DNA from: Syntrophomonadaceae bacterium
Lineage (GTDB): Bacteria; Bacillota; Dethiobacteria; DTU022
Length of the DNA: 50,340 nucleotides
Assembly (NCBI GenBank): GCA_003554615.1
Contig: PWGX01000044.1
Span: 1 to 50,340, forward strand
Direction of reading: 5' to 3'
Made by a program: the position numbers and the translations under genes. This document shows, piece by piece, positions 1 to 8,979 of this stretch. The stretch's first letter is position 1. Each line of letters begins with the position of its first letter. The notes under the pieces were generated by a model that did not search any database, was not told the DNA's origin, and worked only from the letters and a program-made list of their open reading frames with translations.

Positions 1-2
1 TA

Positions 3-2084
3 ATATTTGTTCCCGCGAAGCCCGTCTTTGAAACACTGGGCGCCTACACAAAGTGGGATCCAGGCAATGAAGTGTTCTCCGGCAGCCTTGGTGAATTTGA
101 GGTTTATCTCCCTGCAGGGAGTCACGAAGTAACAGTTGACGGTGAAACTGTTACCTGGGAAGCGCCGGTTAAACTGGTTGACGATACAGTTTATGCCCCC
201 GTAAAATCAGTTGCGGAAGCGCTGGGAGCCTTTGTGGAGTGGGATGAAGAAACGAGAGAAGTAATCATTTCCACACCAAAAGAATTTGATCCGGAAGTAG
301 ACGAAGAGCAAGAGGGGCCGCTTTTACATGTTTCTTACCCACCCTCATACCAGATCAGCTATTATGCAGATTCTTTATTTGTTTTCGGGACAATCCAGTC
401 TTATTCGCAGGTTGATGTAACCGTAAACGGGGAATCGGTGGATATGTTAAACCGAAAAACCGGAAACTTCCTTACCATGGTTGATATTCCCCGCGGTGAA
501 GAATATACCGTCAGGGTAGAAGCCAGTGACGGTATTGACACCACCACGGTTGAAAGAACGGTTCTTTACCCCGAAGGTCTTGAGACCATGCCGGAAGAAC
601 CCCTGGAAATTCACTCCTCCCATTTAATACCCGGGGAGGACCAGATTTTAAATCCGGGAGAAACCTTTAGAATCGCAGCCCGGGGCAGCCCGGGAGCCAC
701 AGCTTATTATCAAATTGGTCAAGGCAGTTATGTTCAAATGACAGAACTAGAATATCCTACCGGACCCCCGGGGAGAGGCGGCATTTATAGCGCCGTGTAC
801 ACAGTAGGCGCTTACGACGCTCCTGCTGAAGGAGTATCTGATACTATGCCTGTTACGGTAATTTTAGATAAAGGCGGGGAACAGGTCAGCCGTGAATTGC
901 CGGGCCAGGTGGCATTCTTTTCCGATCTTCCCTATAAAGTTTTAGAGGTCAAAGATGAATCTGAACTGAATTTTTCGGGCTGGTTTAGAATTATACGCGA
1001 TGATTCTTACCAAATATATTCCGACACCCAGGGCGGCACCGGTTACCCCGACAACGTTGCCAGTTACTTGACTGAAGGAACCCGCTTTGAAGCGGTGGGC
1101 GCTTCCGGTAACTATTACCGGGTAAAGCTTGAAGAAAATGAGACCTACCTGCTTCATAAGGATGCAGTCCGGGAACTGGGAGACAAAGATTTCCTGGACC
1201 CGTCCCTGACCGGTGTCGAAGTATCAGAGTCCGGCGGAAAGGTGAGCCTTCGCCTTAACGCCGACGAAAGGTTTCCCTTTCTTGTTGACAGCGGGACAAA
1301 TCAGCTGGAAATCAAAATGTACGGGATAGACAGGGTTGAAGATCTTGAAATGCCAGAAATGCCCGGTTCAGTGCAAGAATTAAGCCTCGAGCCCATGGCA
1401 GGGGAATCCAATGCCTTTGTATTAACGATCCAGCTTGATCAACCTTTTACCGGTTTTACCCCCTCCTGGGAAGGTACAGCTCTGACATTTGATCTCGACA
1501 AACCGTCCCGGGTAGATGGAGAAAATCCCCTACAGGGCAAAACCATAGTTATTGATCCCGGGCACGGAGGGGAAGACCCGGGGGCACCCGGGCCGGGTGA
1601 TCTTTATGAAGCAGACGTGGTCCTGGACATGAGCCTTTATTTACAGGAGCTCCTGCTGGAAGAAGGTGCGGAGGTGATCATGACCCGCACCGAAGATGTA
1701 GATGTGGACCTTTATGATCGCCCCAAAGCAGAATTTATAAATGAGATCGACTTTTTCATAAGTGTCCATGCCAACGCCCACGGCCACGGCGCAGATGCAG
1801 TAAATACCCACGGGATAATGACCCTTTACAACTATGATCATAACGAGAAACTGGCCGATATCATGCTGGACACGGTAACAGAAGAAATGGACTTGCCGGC
1901 GCTGTACACCTGGAGAAGAAATATTGCGGTAACCAGGCACACCCAGTTCCCCTGCATTTTAGTGGAAGCCGGCTATATGATGCATCCTGAAGACAACTGG
2001 TATATCTTTCATCCCAGGGGGCAGCAGCAATTTGCCGCGGCCATGATGGAGGGTATCAAGGAGTATTTCCTTTCCTTTGAGTAG
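3..2084 (+). CDS. N-acetylmuramoyl-L-alanine amidase (Amidase_3) with N-terminal copper-amine-oxidase-like domain; 5' end outside window
   Basis: The frame is open to the window edge upstream of the track start (IFVPAKPVFETLGAYTKWDPGNEVFSGS...). Amidase_3 motifs: VIDPGHGGEDPGAPG, ISVHANA, LVEAGYMMHPEDN. Confidence 0.9.
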   Translation: MFVPAKPVFETLGAYTKWDPGNEVFSGSLGEFEVYLPAGSHEVTVDGETVTWEAPVKLVDDTVYAPVKSVAEALGAFVEWDEETREVIISTPKEFDPEVDEEQEGPLLHVSYPPSYQISYYADSLFVFGTIQSYSQVDVTVNGESVDMLNRKTGNFLTMVDIPRGEEYTVRVEASDGIDTTTVERTVLYPEGLETMPEEPLEIHSSHLIPGEDQILNPGETFRIAARGSPGATAYYQIGQGSYVQMTELEYPTGPPGRGGIYSAVYTVGAYDAPAEGVSDTMPVTVILDKGGEQVSRELPGQVAFFSDLPYKVLEVKDESELNFSGWFRIIRDDSYQIYSDTQGGTGYPDNVASYLTEGTRFEAVGASGNYYRVKLEENETYLLHKDAVRELGDKDFLDPSLTGVEVSESGGKVSLRLNADERFPFLVDSGTNQLEIKMYGIDRVEDLEMPEMPGSVQELSLEPMAGESNAFVLTIQLDQPFTGFTPSWEGTALTFDLDKPSRVDGENPLQGKTIVIDPGHGGEDPGAPGPGDLYEADVVLDMSLYLQELLLEEGAEVIMTRTEDVDVDLYDRPKAEFINEIDFFISVHANAHGHGADAVNTHGIMTLYNYDHNEKLADIMLDTVTEEMDLPALYTWRRNIAVTRHTQFPCILVEAGYMMHPEDNWYIFHPRGQQQFAAAMMEGIKEYFLSFE

Positions 2085-2111
2085 AGATCCTGATCAAATT
2101 AAGAATTTCTC

Positions 2112-3107
2112 TTACTCGTTAAAGTAGCGCATACTGGTCTTTTTTAATTCTTTATCACTAAACAACAGCGCATAGTTGTTAATCCCGGTCGCTTCAGATA
2201 TTTTAGCCATAATTTCTTGGCATCCTTGATCTGAATTCCCATGGACCATGGTAAAAAGATTATAGGGCCAATCATGGAAAGCCCTACGTTGGTAGCAATG
2301 GGTAACTTCCGCAAATTCAGCCATTTTCATACCGGCCTCATTTACCCGCTCTTCCGGAACTGCCCATACTCCCATGGCGTTGGAAGTAAAACCGCTTTTG
2401 CGATGGGCAAGTATGGCTCCCAGGCGGCGCATTATTCCCTGCTCCAGGAAACGCTGGATACCTGCACAAAGGTCCCGGGCATCAGTATCCAGTTCGTCCG
2501 CCAGATCGGAATAGGGAGTCATTGAGTAAGGCAAATCTTCCTGCAGCAGCCGGATCAGATTTTTGTCATTTTCTGTAACCGCAGGAGGAGAGATGCTTTC
2601 TGCGTTTACCTGAGGCCTGGATTGCATCATCCTAGATTGGTCCTGGGCATCTTCAGCCCCAAGGTTAAAAATTACCCCTACCTTAAATACTTTTACCGCC
2701 GGCAAACTGTAGACTCTGCTGCCGCCTGAAGCCGCCCGGATATCGGAAATTATACTTTCGATCCGCTGCTGTGAAGAAGCTATAATTGTAAACCACATGT
2801 TGTATTTGGGGTGATCACGAAGGTAATTATGGGTAATTTCATCAATTCTTTGCATCAAATCCGCCACTACGGGAACTTTTGTATTCGGCACTTCGGCGGT
2901 ACAAAGAGTAGTGATATATCCCAGGCGGCGGGAATCAAAAATGCCGCCAATCCGGCGAATGATCCCATTTTTCCTCAAAGCTCTAACTCGCTGCCAGGCT
3001 TCTTTTTCGGCTATCCCCGTATCATCACCGATAACGCGGTACGGGCGAAGGGCAAGGGGAAAAACGGCCTGGATATTATTTAGAATCTTTCTGTCCACAG
3101 TCTCCAT
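2112..3107 (-). CDS. ahbAB: Siroheme decarboxylase, fused AhbA/AhbB (NirDL-like, Lrp/AsnC fold)
   Basis: Two tandem Lrp-like HTH plus decarboxylase repeats in one ORF (DRKILNNIQAVFPLALRPYRVIG...IIRRIGGIFDSRRLGY; NLIRLLQEDLPYSMTPYSDLA...IMRRLGAILAHRKSGF...HDWPYNLFTMVHG). Adjacent to two NirJ-like radical SAM genes. Confidence 0.85.
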   Translation of the reverse strand: METVDRKILNNIQAVFPLALRPYRVIGDDTGIAEKEAWQRVRALRKNGIIRRIGGIFDSRRLGYITTLCTAEVPNTKVPVVADLMQRIDEITHNYLRDHPKYNMWFTIIASSQQRIESIISDIRAASGGSRVYSLPAVKVFKVGVIFNLGAEDAQDQSRMMQSRPQVNAESISPPAVTENDKNLIRLLQEDLPYSMTPYSDLADELDTDARDLCAGIQRFLEQGIMRRLGAILAHRKSGFTSNAMGVWAVPEERVNEAGMKMAEFAEVTHCYQRRAFHDWPYNLFTMVHGNSDQGCQEIMAKISEATGINNYALLFSDKELKKTSMRYFNE

Positions 3108-4104
3108 CAAAAACCCCCTTTAGTTCAGGGTAGAGACACCATGGCTCTTCAGCCATATAATCTCCGCCGTGATAATAGGCTGCCCGGGCCCGGCAGCCAC
3201 CGCAGATTTTTTTAAAATTACAGCTTCCGCATTTACCCTTATAATCCAGGGACCGCAATTTATGCAAAACCTCATTATCCCGCCAGATCAGATCAAAGGG
3301 GGTGTGGCGGACATCGCCCAGGGGGATGTCCAGGTAAGCACAGGGCTGAACCTGTCCGGTAGGGCTGACAATACAGTAAGCGGTGCCGGCCAGGCATCCC
3401 CTGGTAAACCGTATATTTAGGCCCATTTGTCTGGCAATCCGCATAAACTGCGGCGCACAGGTCGGTTTTAATTCTAGATCCACTGCCTGCTGTTTCTTCA
3501 TGATCCTGGTAATCAGATCCTCGTAGGCTTCGGCTCGCAAAGATTTTTCTTCTATCGAAACTGCCCGTCCGGTTGGAACCAGGAAAAATATGTGGTGGGC
3601 CTGAGCCCCCTCTTGGACGGCAAAATCAGTGAGATCTTCCAGCTCTGATGAATTCCACTCCATAACCGTGGTATGAAGCTGGAAAGGAAGACCCAACCGG
3701 CGGCAATTGCGCATTCCCTGAACAGCCCCCTGCCATGCACCGGCAGTGCGGCGCAAAGAGTCATGTTTTTCGCTGTCCAGCGAATCTAACGATATGCCCA
3801 TTCCCATGGCTCCGGCTTCTTTCAGCTCACTGACTGTTTTCGGTGTAAGCAAAATCCCATTGGTCCCAAATACCGGTTTCAAACCCAGTTCCCCGGCGCA
3901 GGCAACCAGTTCCAGGATATCAGGCCTCAAAAGGGGTTCTCCCCCGCTGAAGATCATAATTTTAAAGCCCGCCCTGGCAATCTGTTCAAGCATGGTCTTT
4001 GCTTCAGCTGTAGTTAGCTCTTCTGCTGCTTTACTGCCTGCATCGCGGTAACAGTGATCACAATACATATTGCAGGCATTTGTGGTATTCCAGGATACAA
4101 TCAA
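3076..4104 (-). CDS. ahbD: Radical SAM/SPASM protein, AhbD (heme synthase) / NirJ2-like
   Basis: CNMYCDHCYRD radical SAM motif, FSGGEPLLRPD, C-terminal cysteine cluster CGSCNFKKICGGC...C; in the ahb cluster. Confidence 0.8.
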   Translation of the reverse strand: MIVSWNTTNACNMYCDHCYRDAGSKAAEELTTAEAKTMLEQIARAGFKIMIFSGGEPLLRPDILELVACAGELGLKPVFGTNGILLTPKTVSELKEAGAMGMGISLDSLDSEKHDSLRRTAGAWQGAVQGMRNCRRLGLPFQLHTTVMEWNSSELEDLTDFAVQEGAQAHHIFFLVPTGRAVSIEEKSLRAEAYEDLITRIMKKQQAVDLELKPTCAPQFMRIARQMGLNIRFTRGCLAGTAYCIVSPTGQVQPCAYLDIPLGDVRHTPFDLIWRDNEVLHKLRSLDYKGKCGSCNFKKICGGCRARAAYYHGGDYMAEEPWCLYPELKGVFDGDCGQKDSK

Positions 4105-4132
4105 TTTGACATCTCACTTTCCGCTGTAAAAA

Positions 4133-5305
4133 TTATAACCCGATTTCTTGATCGGTAAGGTAACAGGCCGGATCGGACTCCCAAAAATCACCGGTTACAG
4201 CCTCTGCTCTTGCCCTGAAGTTGCCATTGCAAAAGCTTAAATACCGGCACCGGGAGCAGCGTCCTTTCAGTAAAGGTTTGCGGTTCCTCAATCCCGACAG
4301 TACCGGATGGCTCGTATCTGTCCATAGATCTGAAAACTTTCTCTCCCGGATATTGCCCAGTTTAATATGCCCGGTAAACTGGTCCGGGTGAAGATCGCCC
4401 CGGGGATCAACCTGGCCGAAAGCAATCCCCGACCGGTTACCGCCATTGATGCCAATCAGGTCCTTAATTTTTTCAGCCCTTACGGGGTCTTTTTTCAACA
4501 TGTGCAGGTAAAGATAAACGCCGTCACAATGATTGTCTACAGTCAAGATCTCCTTGTCTAAACCTCGTTTCTCAAAATCCATAGTCCGGCGTATAATTGC
4601 ATCCATCGCTTCCCTTTTTTCTTCAAAACTTAGATCATCGTCAAGCATGCCACTGCCCCTGCCCGTATAGACCAGGTGGTAAAAACAAGCCCGATCGATT
4701 GACTTTTCTTCGATAAAATCAAATATGCGATCCAACTCTTGGAAGTTGTAACGATTGATGGTGAAGCGGAGGCCTACGCGCTGACCGGCCGCCACACAGT
4801 TATCAATCCCTTGCATCGCAGCCTGGAAGGCCCCTTCCTTCCCCCTGAATTGATCGTTTACTTCCTGCAGGCCGTCAAGTGAAATCCCAACATAGCCGAT
4901 TCCGATCTCTTTTATCTGCCCGGCTATCTCCCTTGTAATCAAAGTACCGTTGGTTGACAGGGTTGCCCTGATCCCCTTTTCTGCAGTATACCTGGCAAGT
5001 TCAAAAAAGTCCGATCTCAACAGCGGCTCACCGCCGGAGAATAACAAGACGGGCACATTAAAATCAGCAAGGTCATCGATAAAGCTCCTGGCTTCTTCAG
5101 ATGAAAGTTCGTTCAAATATCTCCCGGCATCAGAATCCATATAGCAGTGGACACAGTTGAGGTTACAGGTCCGGGTCATATTCCAGACCACTACCGGACC
5201 GGCTTCCCGGTTGCTGCCATGAAGCGATTTATTGCTTCCCCTGTTGTAACGCAAACTGTCTCCAAAATATTCTCTGCCGGATAAAAGCTTGGTAACGCTG
5301 ATCAA
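4133..5305 (-). CDS. ahbC: Radical SAM protein, AhbC (12,18-didecarboxysiroheme deacetylase) / NirJ1-like
   Basis: CNLNCVHCYMDS, FSGGEPLLRSD, C-terminal CSRCRYLSFCNGN...C; N-terminal VTKLLSGREYFGDSLRY. TTG start with upstream CTGGAGAG. Confidence 0.8.
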   Translation of the reverse strand: MISVTKLLSGREYFGDSLRYNRGSNKSLHGSNREAGPVVVWNMTRTCNLNCVHCYMDSDAGRYLNELSSEEARSFIDDLADFNVPVLLFSGGEPLLRSDFFELARYTAEKGIRATLSTNGTLITREIAGQIKEIGIGYVGISLDGLQEVNDQFRGKEGAFQAAMQGIDNCVAAGQRVGLRFTINRYNFQELDRIFDFIEEKSIDRACFYHLVYTGRGSGMLDDDLSFEEKREAMDAIIRRTMDFEKRGLDKEILTVDNHCDGVYLYLHMLKKDPVRAEKIKDLIGINGGNRSGIAFGQVDPRGDLHPDQFTGHIKLGNIRERKFSDLWTDTSHPVLSGLRNRKPLLKGRCSRCRYLSFCNGNFRARAEAVTGDFWESDPACYLTDQEIGL

Positions 5306-5364
5306 GTTGTCACTCTCCAGTTGATTCCATATTCTTTCATACCCGCTATGTAGAAGTTAGCTGC

Positions 5365-5393
5365 ATTATAACACTCTCCCAGACGGCATTCAA
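5365..5393 (-). promoter_or_regulatory. Sigma-A-type promoter for the ahb operon
   Basis: Minus strand TTGAAT - 17 bp - TATAAT with an extended -10 (TGTTATAAT), 60 bp upstream of the ahbC start. Confidence 0.65.
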
Positions 5394-5513
5394 TGTTTCC
5401 GCACTTTGCCGTTCCTGCTGATATGAGAAAGGATTCATGCTAATCCGGCCTGCAGCAACCAATAACCTCACATTTGCGCAAAGCCCTGCTATAAGGAATT
5501 ATTACACTCTTCA

Positions 5514-5528
5514 TAGGGTTTAACCCTA
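5514..5528. promoter_or_regulatory. Operator-like palindrome TAGGGTT-T-AACCCTA
   Basis: Perfect 7-bp inverted repeat with 1-nt centre, between the divergent ahbC and FMN-binding genes. Confidence 0.45.
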
Positions 5529-5723
5529 CCTTAAATTACAGGTTATTACTTATAGATTGTAACTCCAACACCTTTTATAATTTGTATAGAATATCTATAT
5601 AATTACTTTTATTATGTATAAAAACATCGTCCTCAGATTAAACGACGATGGGCTGGCTAAACAAAATTAATGCGAAATCCTGCCCATTTTAACTAAAAAC
5701 AACCTGACTGGTGGTGAGCAATA

Positions 5724-6563
5724 ATGAAAAAGACAATCAAAATGGTCCTGGCTATGACAGTGCTGGGAATGATTTCTGCAGCACTGCTGACCGGAGTATA
5801 TGCTTGGACCAATCCGATTATAGAAGCAAATCTGCGGCAAATATTTTTTGAGAAAATCGAAGAGTATCTCCCGGAGGCAAAAGATACAGAAAACATCACC
5901 GAGGAAGATCAATATCCTGAAATACATGTAGTGTACGGCCCCGACGACGAGTTGATCGGATTTATGATCGAAAACACAGCCGGTGGTTATGGAGGCGATA
6001 TCCTTTACTTCGCCATTGCCGATGAATAAGGTTATATCAAGGGAGTGGAGGTAATAGAGCATACTGAAACCCCGGGCATAGGGGCCGAAATTGAAAGGGA
6101 AGAATTCCGGCAGCAATTTGTGGGTAAGCATTACACCGACTCTTTTGCCGCCGGTGATGAAATAGACATTATTAGCGGGGCGACTGTTTCTTCCCAGGCG
6201 ATGATTGCCTCGTTAAGGAATACCATGCAGGAGTTGGGCCAAACGGCATACCTGGAAGAAGAGGAAGTTCCCGAAATTGAACTGGCCGACCTGCCGGACG
6301 GGACTTTTGTTGGCTCTGCTCCCGGTCTCAACGATGAAGTGGTTGTTGAAGTAACCATCGAAGATGGCAGGATTGTTGCCATTGAGATACTCGATCACGA
6401 CGATACCCCGGACTACTTTGAACAGGCCAAAAATGAGCTGGTCGATGTTATAAAAGAAGAGCAATCCGTGAAGATCGATACCGTATCGGGAGCCACATCC
6501 AGCAGCCAGGGCATTATTGACGCCGTCATGAATGCATTATTAAACGGCCTCGAAGATGCATAA
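5724..6563 (+). pseudogene. RnfG/PplA-like membrane-anchored protein with two FMN_bind domains, interrupted by in-frame TAA at 6027-6029
   Basis: N-terminal hydrophobic segment, then first FMN_bind domain (GGYGGDILYFAIADE*GYIKGVEVIEHTETPGIGAEI...DIISGATVSSQAM) and second domain (DTVSGATSSSQGIIDAV). Track ORFs 5724-6029 and 6045-6563 share the same frame. Confidence 0.75.
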
Positions 6564-6573
6564 TATATGCCGA

Positions 6574-7272
6574 TTATTCAGTTATCTCATTCAGGCTGAC
6601 CAGGCCGTGTTTAATAGCATAGTTAACCAGCTGGTAACGCCTGGCCAGGTTTAATTTTTCCATGATATTGGCTTTATGTTTTTCGATCGTCTTTACGCTT
6701 ACCATAAGGAGTTCAGCCAGTTCCTGGTTGGTATAACCCAGAGAAATATACTTAAGTATTTCTTTTTCCCGTTTCGTTAAAACATTACTGCCTGATGATT
6801 CACCACTGACTTCCTTTTTTTCGCCTAGGACTTCTTTTACCAGGACTTTGACCAGGGAAGGATGGACTATGACTTCGTCATCCATAGCCCGCCTGATGGC
6901 AGAAACCAGCTCATCAACAGCAATATCTTTCAACAAGTAAGCGGATACGCCGGCTTCAAGAGCTTTTAAAAGGTAGGGCTCATGGTCGGACATGGTTAAA
7001 ATCAGGACCTTTTTCTCCGGTTCGCGTTCCTTTATTTTACGGGCCGCTTCCAACCCGTTCATTCCAGGTAGGCCGGTATCCATCAACACAAGGTCACACT
7101 TGCTGCTTTTTAAATAATCCAGCGCCTCCTCAGCTGATGAAACATTTCCGGCCACAACAATATCTTCTTCCTTTTCCAGAAGCATTTTAAGTCCTGAGCG
7201 AAACAGGGTTTGTTCGTCAACAATCAGGATCCGGATTGGTTTTCTTTTTTTCTTGATTTTCATCACACCCAT
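6574..7272 (-). CDS. LuxR/NarL/FixJ-family DNA-binding response regulator (NreC-like)
   Basis: Receiver domain (ILIVDEQTLFRSGLKMLL, DLVLMDTGLPGMNG) plus LuxR HTH (LTKREKEILKYISLGYTNQELAELLMVSVKTIEKHKANIMEKL). Confidence 0.9.
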   Translation of the reverse strand: MGVMKIKKKRKPIRILIVDEQTLFRSGLKMLLEKEEDIVVAGNVSSAEEALDYLKSSKCDLVLMDTGLPGMNGLEAARKIKEREPEKKVLILTMSDHEPYLLKALEAGVSAYLLKDIAVDELVSAIRRAMDDEVIVHPSLVKVLVKEVLGEKKEVSGESSGSNVLTKREKEILKYISLGYTNQELAELLMVSVKTIEKHKANIMEKLNLARRYQLVNYAIKHGLVSLNEITE

Positions 7273-7353
7273 TTAAGGGAAGCTTAACTCCATAAATAAT
7301 GTCGAAAAGAATATTCCATAATTACTATCATAATAATAGCATATTTAACTGCA

Positions 7354-7368
7354 TAAGGGAATACCCTA
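7354..7368. promoter_or_regulatory. Operator-like palindrome AAGGG-AATA-CCCTA upstream of the response regulator
   Basis: AGGG-N4-CCCT inverted repeat about 85 nt upstream of the regulator start. Confidence 0.4.
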
Positions 7369-7503
7369 CCATCAGCAAGATATATGAGCTCCAGTAAACA
7401 GCCCGGCTGATTATCGCGCCGGCGGGCAGAAAAAGATACCCGGACTGTGAGTAAAGGCAATCAGGAATACCGCCTGAGCTTTGCTAGCTGAACCCGATTT
7501 ATG

Positions 7504-7533
7504 GAAAGGCCCCGGAATAAATACCGGGGCTTT
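7504..7533 (-). terminator. Intrinsic terminator downstream region of aroA
   Basis: GGCCCCGG-AATAAATA-CCGGGGC hairpin flanked by A/T-rich sequence. Confidence 0.5.
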
Positions 7534-7579
7534 GAATAAACTGGTGGCCAAATAAATTTTTCCCCTTTACTTACAGGTT

Positions 7580-8869
7580 TTATGAAGTAAGCCCATTTAG
7601 CAGATCGTAAAAACCGGGCACTGAATTATCCACTGCTTCCGCTCCGCTGATTGTAGATTCACTAGCTGCAAACAGGGAAGCCGTGGCCAAAGCCATGGCA
7701 ATCCGGTAATCCCCATGACTGTTTAATTCAGATCCCGATAGCTGCTCAGCTCCCTTGATTATCAGCCCGTCCTGTGCTTCTTCTATCGATGCCCCCATTT
7801 TTACTAGCTCCCCTGCCATATTCTGCAGGCGCTCGGTTTTTTTTGCCCTCAGTTTGGAGTCGGCCTTGATTGTCGTAATCCCGTCAGCATAAGCGGCAGC
7901 CACCATTACGGCCGGGATATCGTCAATAATGCGGGTGATCATGTCTTCACCCAGTTTTATGCCCGTCAATTTCCCGCCGCCTTTTACTACCAGGTCGGCA
8001 ACCGGCTCATTGTTATACTCCCGTTCATTTTTGATGCTGATTTCAGCCCCCATCATTTTTAATACATCCAAAGCCCCGGTCCGGGATGGATTGATGCCGA
8101 TCTCGTTGATTTTTAACTCTCCGGCCGGGGAAAGAACCGCCGCCAGGATCGGGTAAATGGACGAAGATATATCGCCGGGGATAACCAATTTTTCTCCGTT
8201 TAATTTGGAAGGGCTGCTTAAGGCAATATGACGATCGCTCAGCTGGTTAATATTGGCGCCCAGGTAACGCAGCATCCTCTCCGTGTGATCCCTGGTGCAG
8301 TAAAGATCAGTCAGCTCAGTTATACCCCTGCTGTACAGGGCAGCGGTCAGCAGGGCGGATTTGACCTGGGCGCTGCCAACGGGCAGATTATACTTGAGGG
8401 GCATGAGATCATAACCCCTGATTGAAAGGGGCAGCAGATCGTTTTCGCTTCTCCCCTTGATGGTGGCCCCCATTTCCTGCAGGGGCTCGGTAATGTTTTT
8501 CATGTGGTGTTTCTGCAGGTACTGACTGCCGGTAATGGTGGCAAAAAAAGGCTGTCCGGCCAGGAGGCCCGTCAGCAGGCTGGCTGCTATTTCAGAATTG
8601 CCCACATCCAGGACATTATCCGGTTCCTTGAAACCGCGCAGCCCTTTGCCCTGAATTTTCACCCTGCCACCGTTTGTTTCATACTCTACTCCCAGCTGGC
8701 TCAAACAATTCAGGGTGGCCGCCATGTCACCTGTTTGCATGACCCCTTCAATTTCCACCATATCTTCCGTTAACGATGAATAAATCAGGGCCCGGTGGGA
8801 AATCGATTTGTCGCCTGGGGCCTTCAGTTCTCCTCCAATTTTTTCCACAGGTTTAATTTTGACATCCAT
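7580..8869 (-). CDS. aroA: 3-phosphoshikimate 1-carboxyvinyltransferase (EPSP synthase)
   Basis: GGELKAPGDKSISHRALI, GNSEIAASLLTGLLAG, GDISSSIYPILAA, GDYRIAMALA. Confidence 0.95.
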   Translation of the reverse strand: MDVKIKPVEKIGGELKAPGDKSISHRALIYSSLTEDMVEIEGVMQTGDMAATLNCLSQLGVEYETNGGRVKIQGKGLRGFKEPDNVLDVGNSEIAASLLTGLLAGQPFFATITGSQYLQKHHMKNITEPLQEMGATIKGRSENDLLPLSIRGYDLMPLKYNLPVGSAQVKSALLTAALYSRGITELTDLYCTRDHTERMLRYLGANINQLSDRHIALSSPSKLNGEKLVIPGDISSSIYPILAAVLSPAGELKINEIGINPSRTGALDVLKMMGAEISIKNEREYNNEPVADLVVKGGGKLTGIKLGEDMITRIIDDIPAVMVAAAYADGITTIKADSKLRAKKTERLQNMAGELVKMGASIEEAQDGLIIKGAEQLSGSELNSHGDYRIAMALATASLFAASESTISGAEAVDNSVPGFYDLLNGLTS

Positions 8870-8979
8870 CTTTCAAACATCCTTTCACTTAGTTTTTATG
8901 GCAAACGCCTGTGCCGGCGAACCGTCCTTTTACCCTCACCTTCGTCTTCGATTCTTGCAGTCCAGGGCGCCTGGAATGC

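Noticed and set aside
5305-5439. Cys-rich 45-codon frame upstream of ahbC as a RiPP precursor for the radical SAM proteins
   Set aside because: No ATG/GTG/TTG before codon 34, a strong promoter lies inside it, and an open frame of this length is expected by chance fairly often. The radical SAM proteins fit AhbC/AhbD well.
5625-5650. CATCGTC-N12-GACGATG hairpin upstream of the FMN-binding gene
   Set aside because: A 7-bp stem with a 12-nt loop and no U tract or known motif; not strong enough to call.
6027-6029. Recoding (selenocysteine/pyrrolysine) at the internal stop of the FMN protein
   Set aside because: The codon is TAA, not TGA or TAG, and no recoding element was apparent; mutation or sequence error is simpler.
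7380-7560. Possible riboswitch (c-di-GMP-like) between the response regulator and aroA
   Set aside because: Compared by eye with GEMM-type consensus; key conserved blocks are absent. Only a terminator hairpin is supportable.
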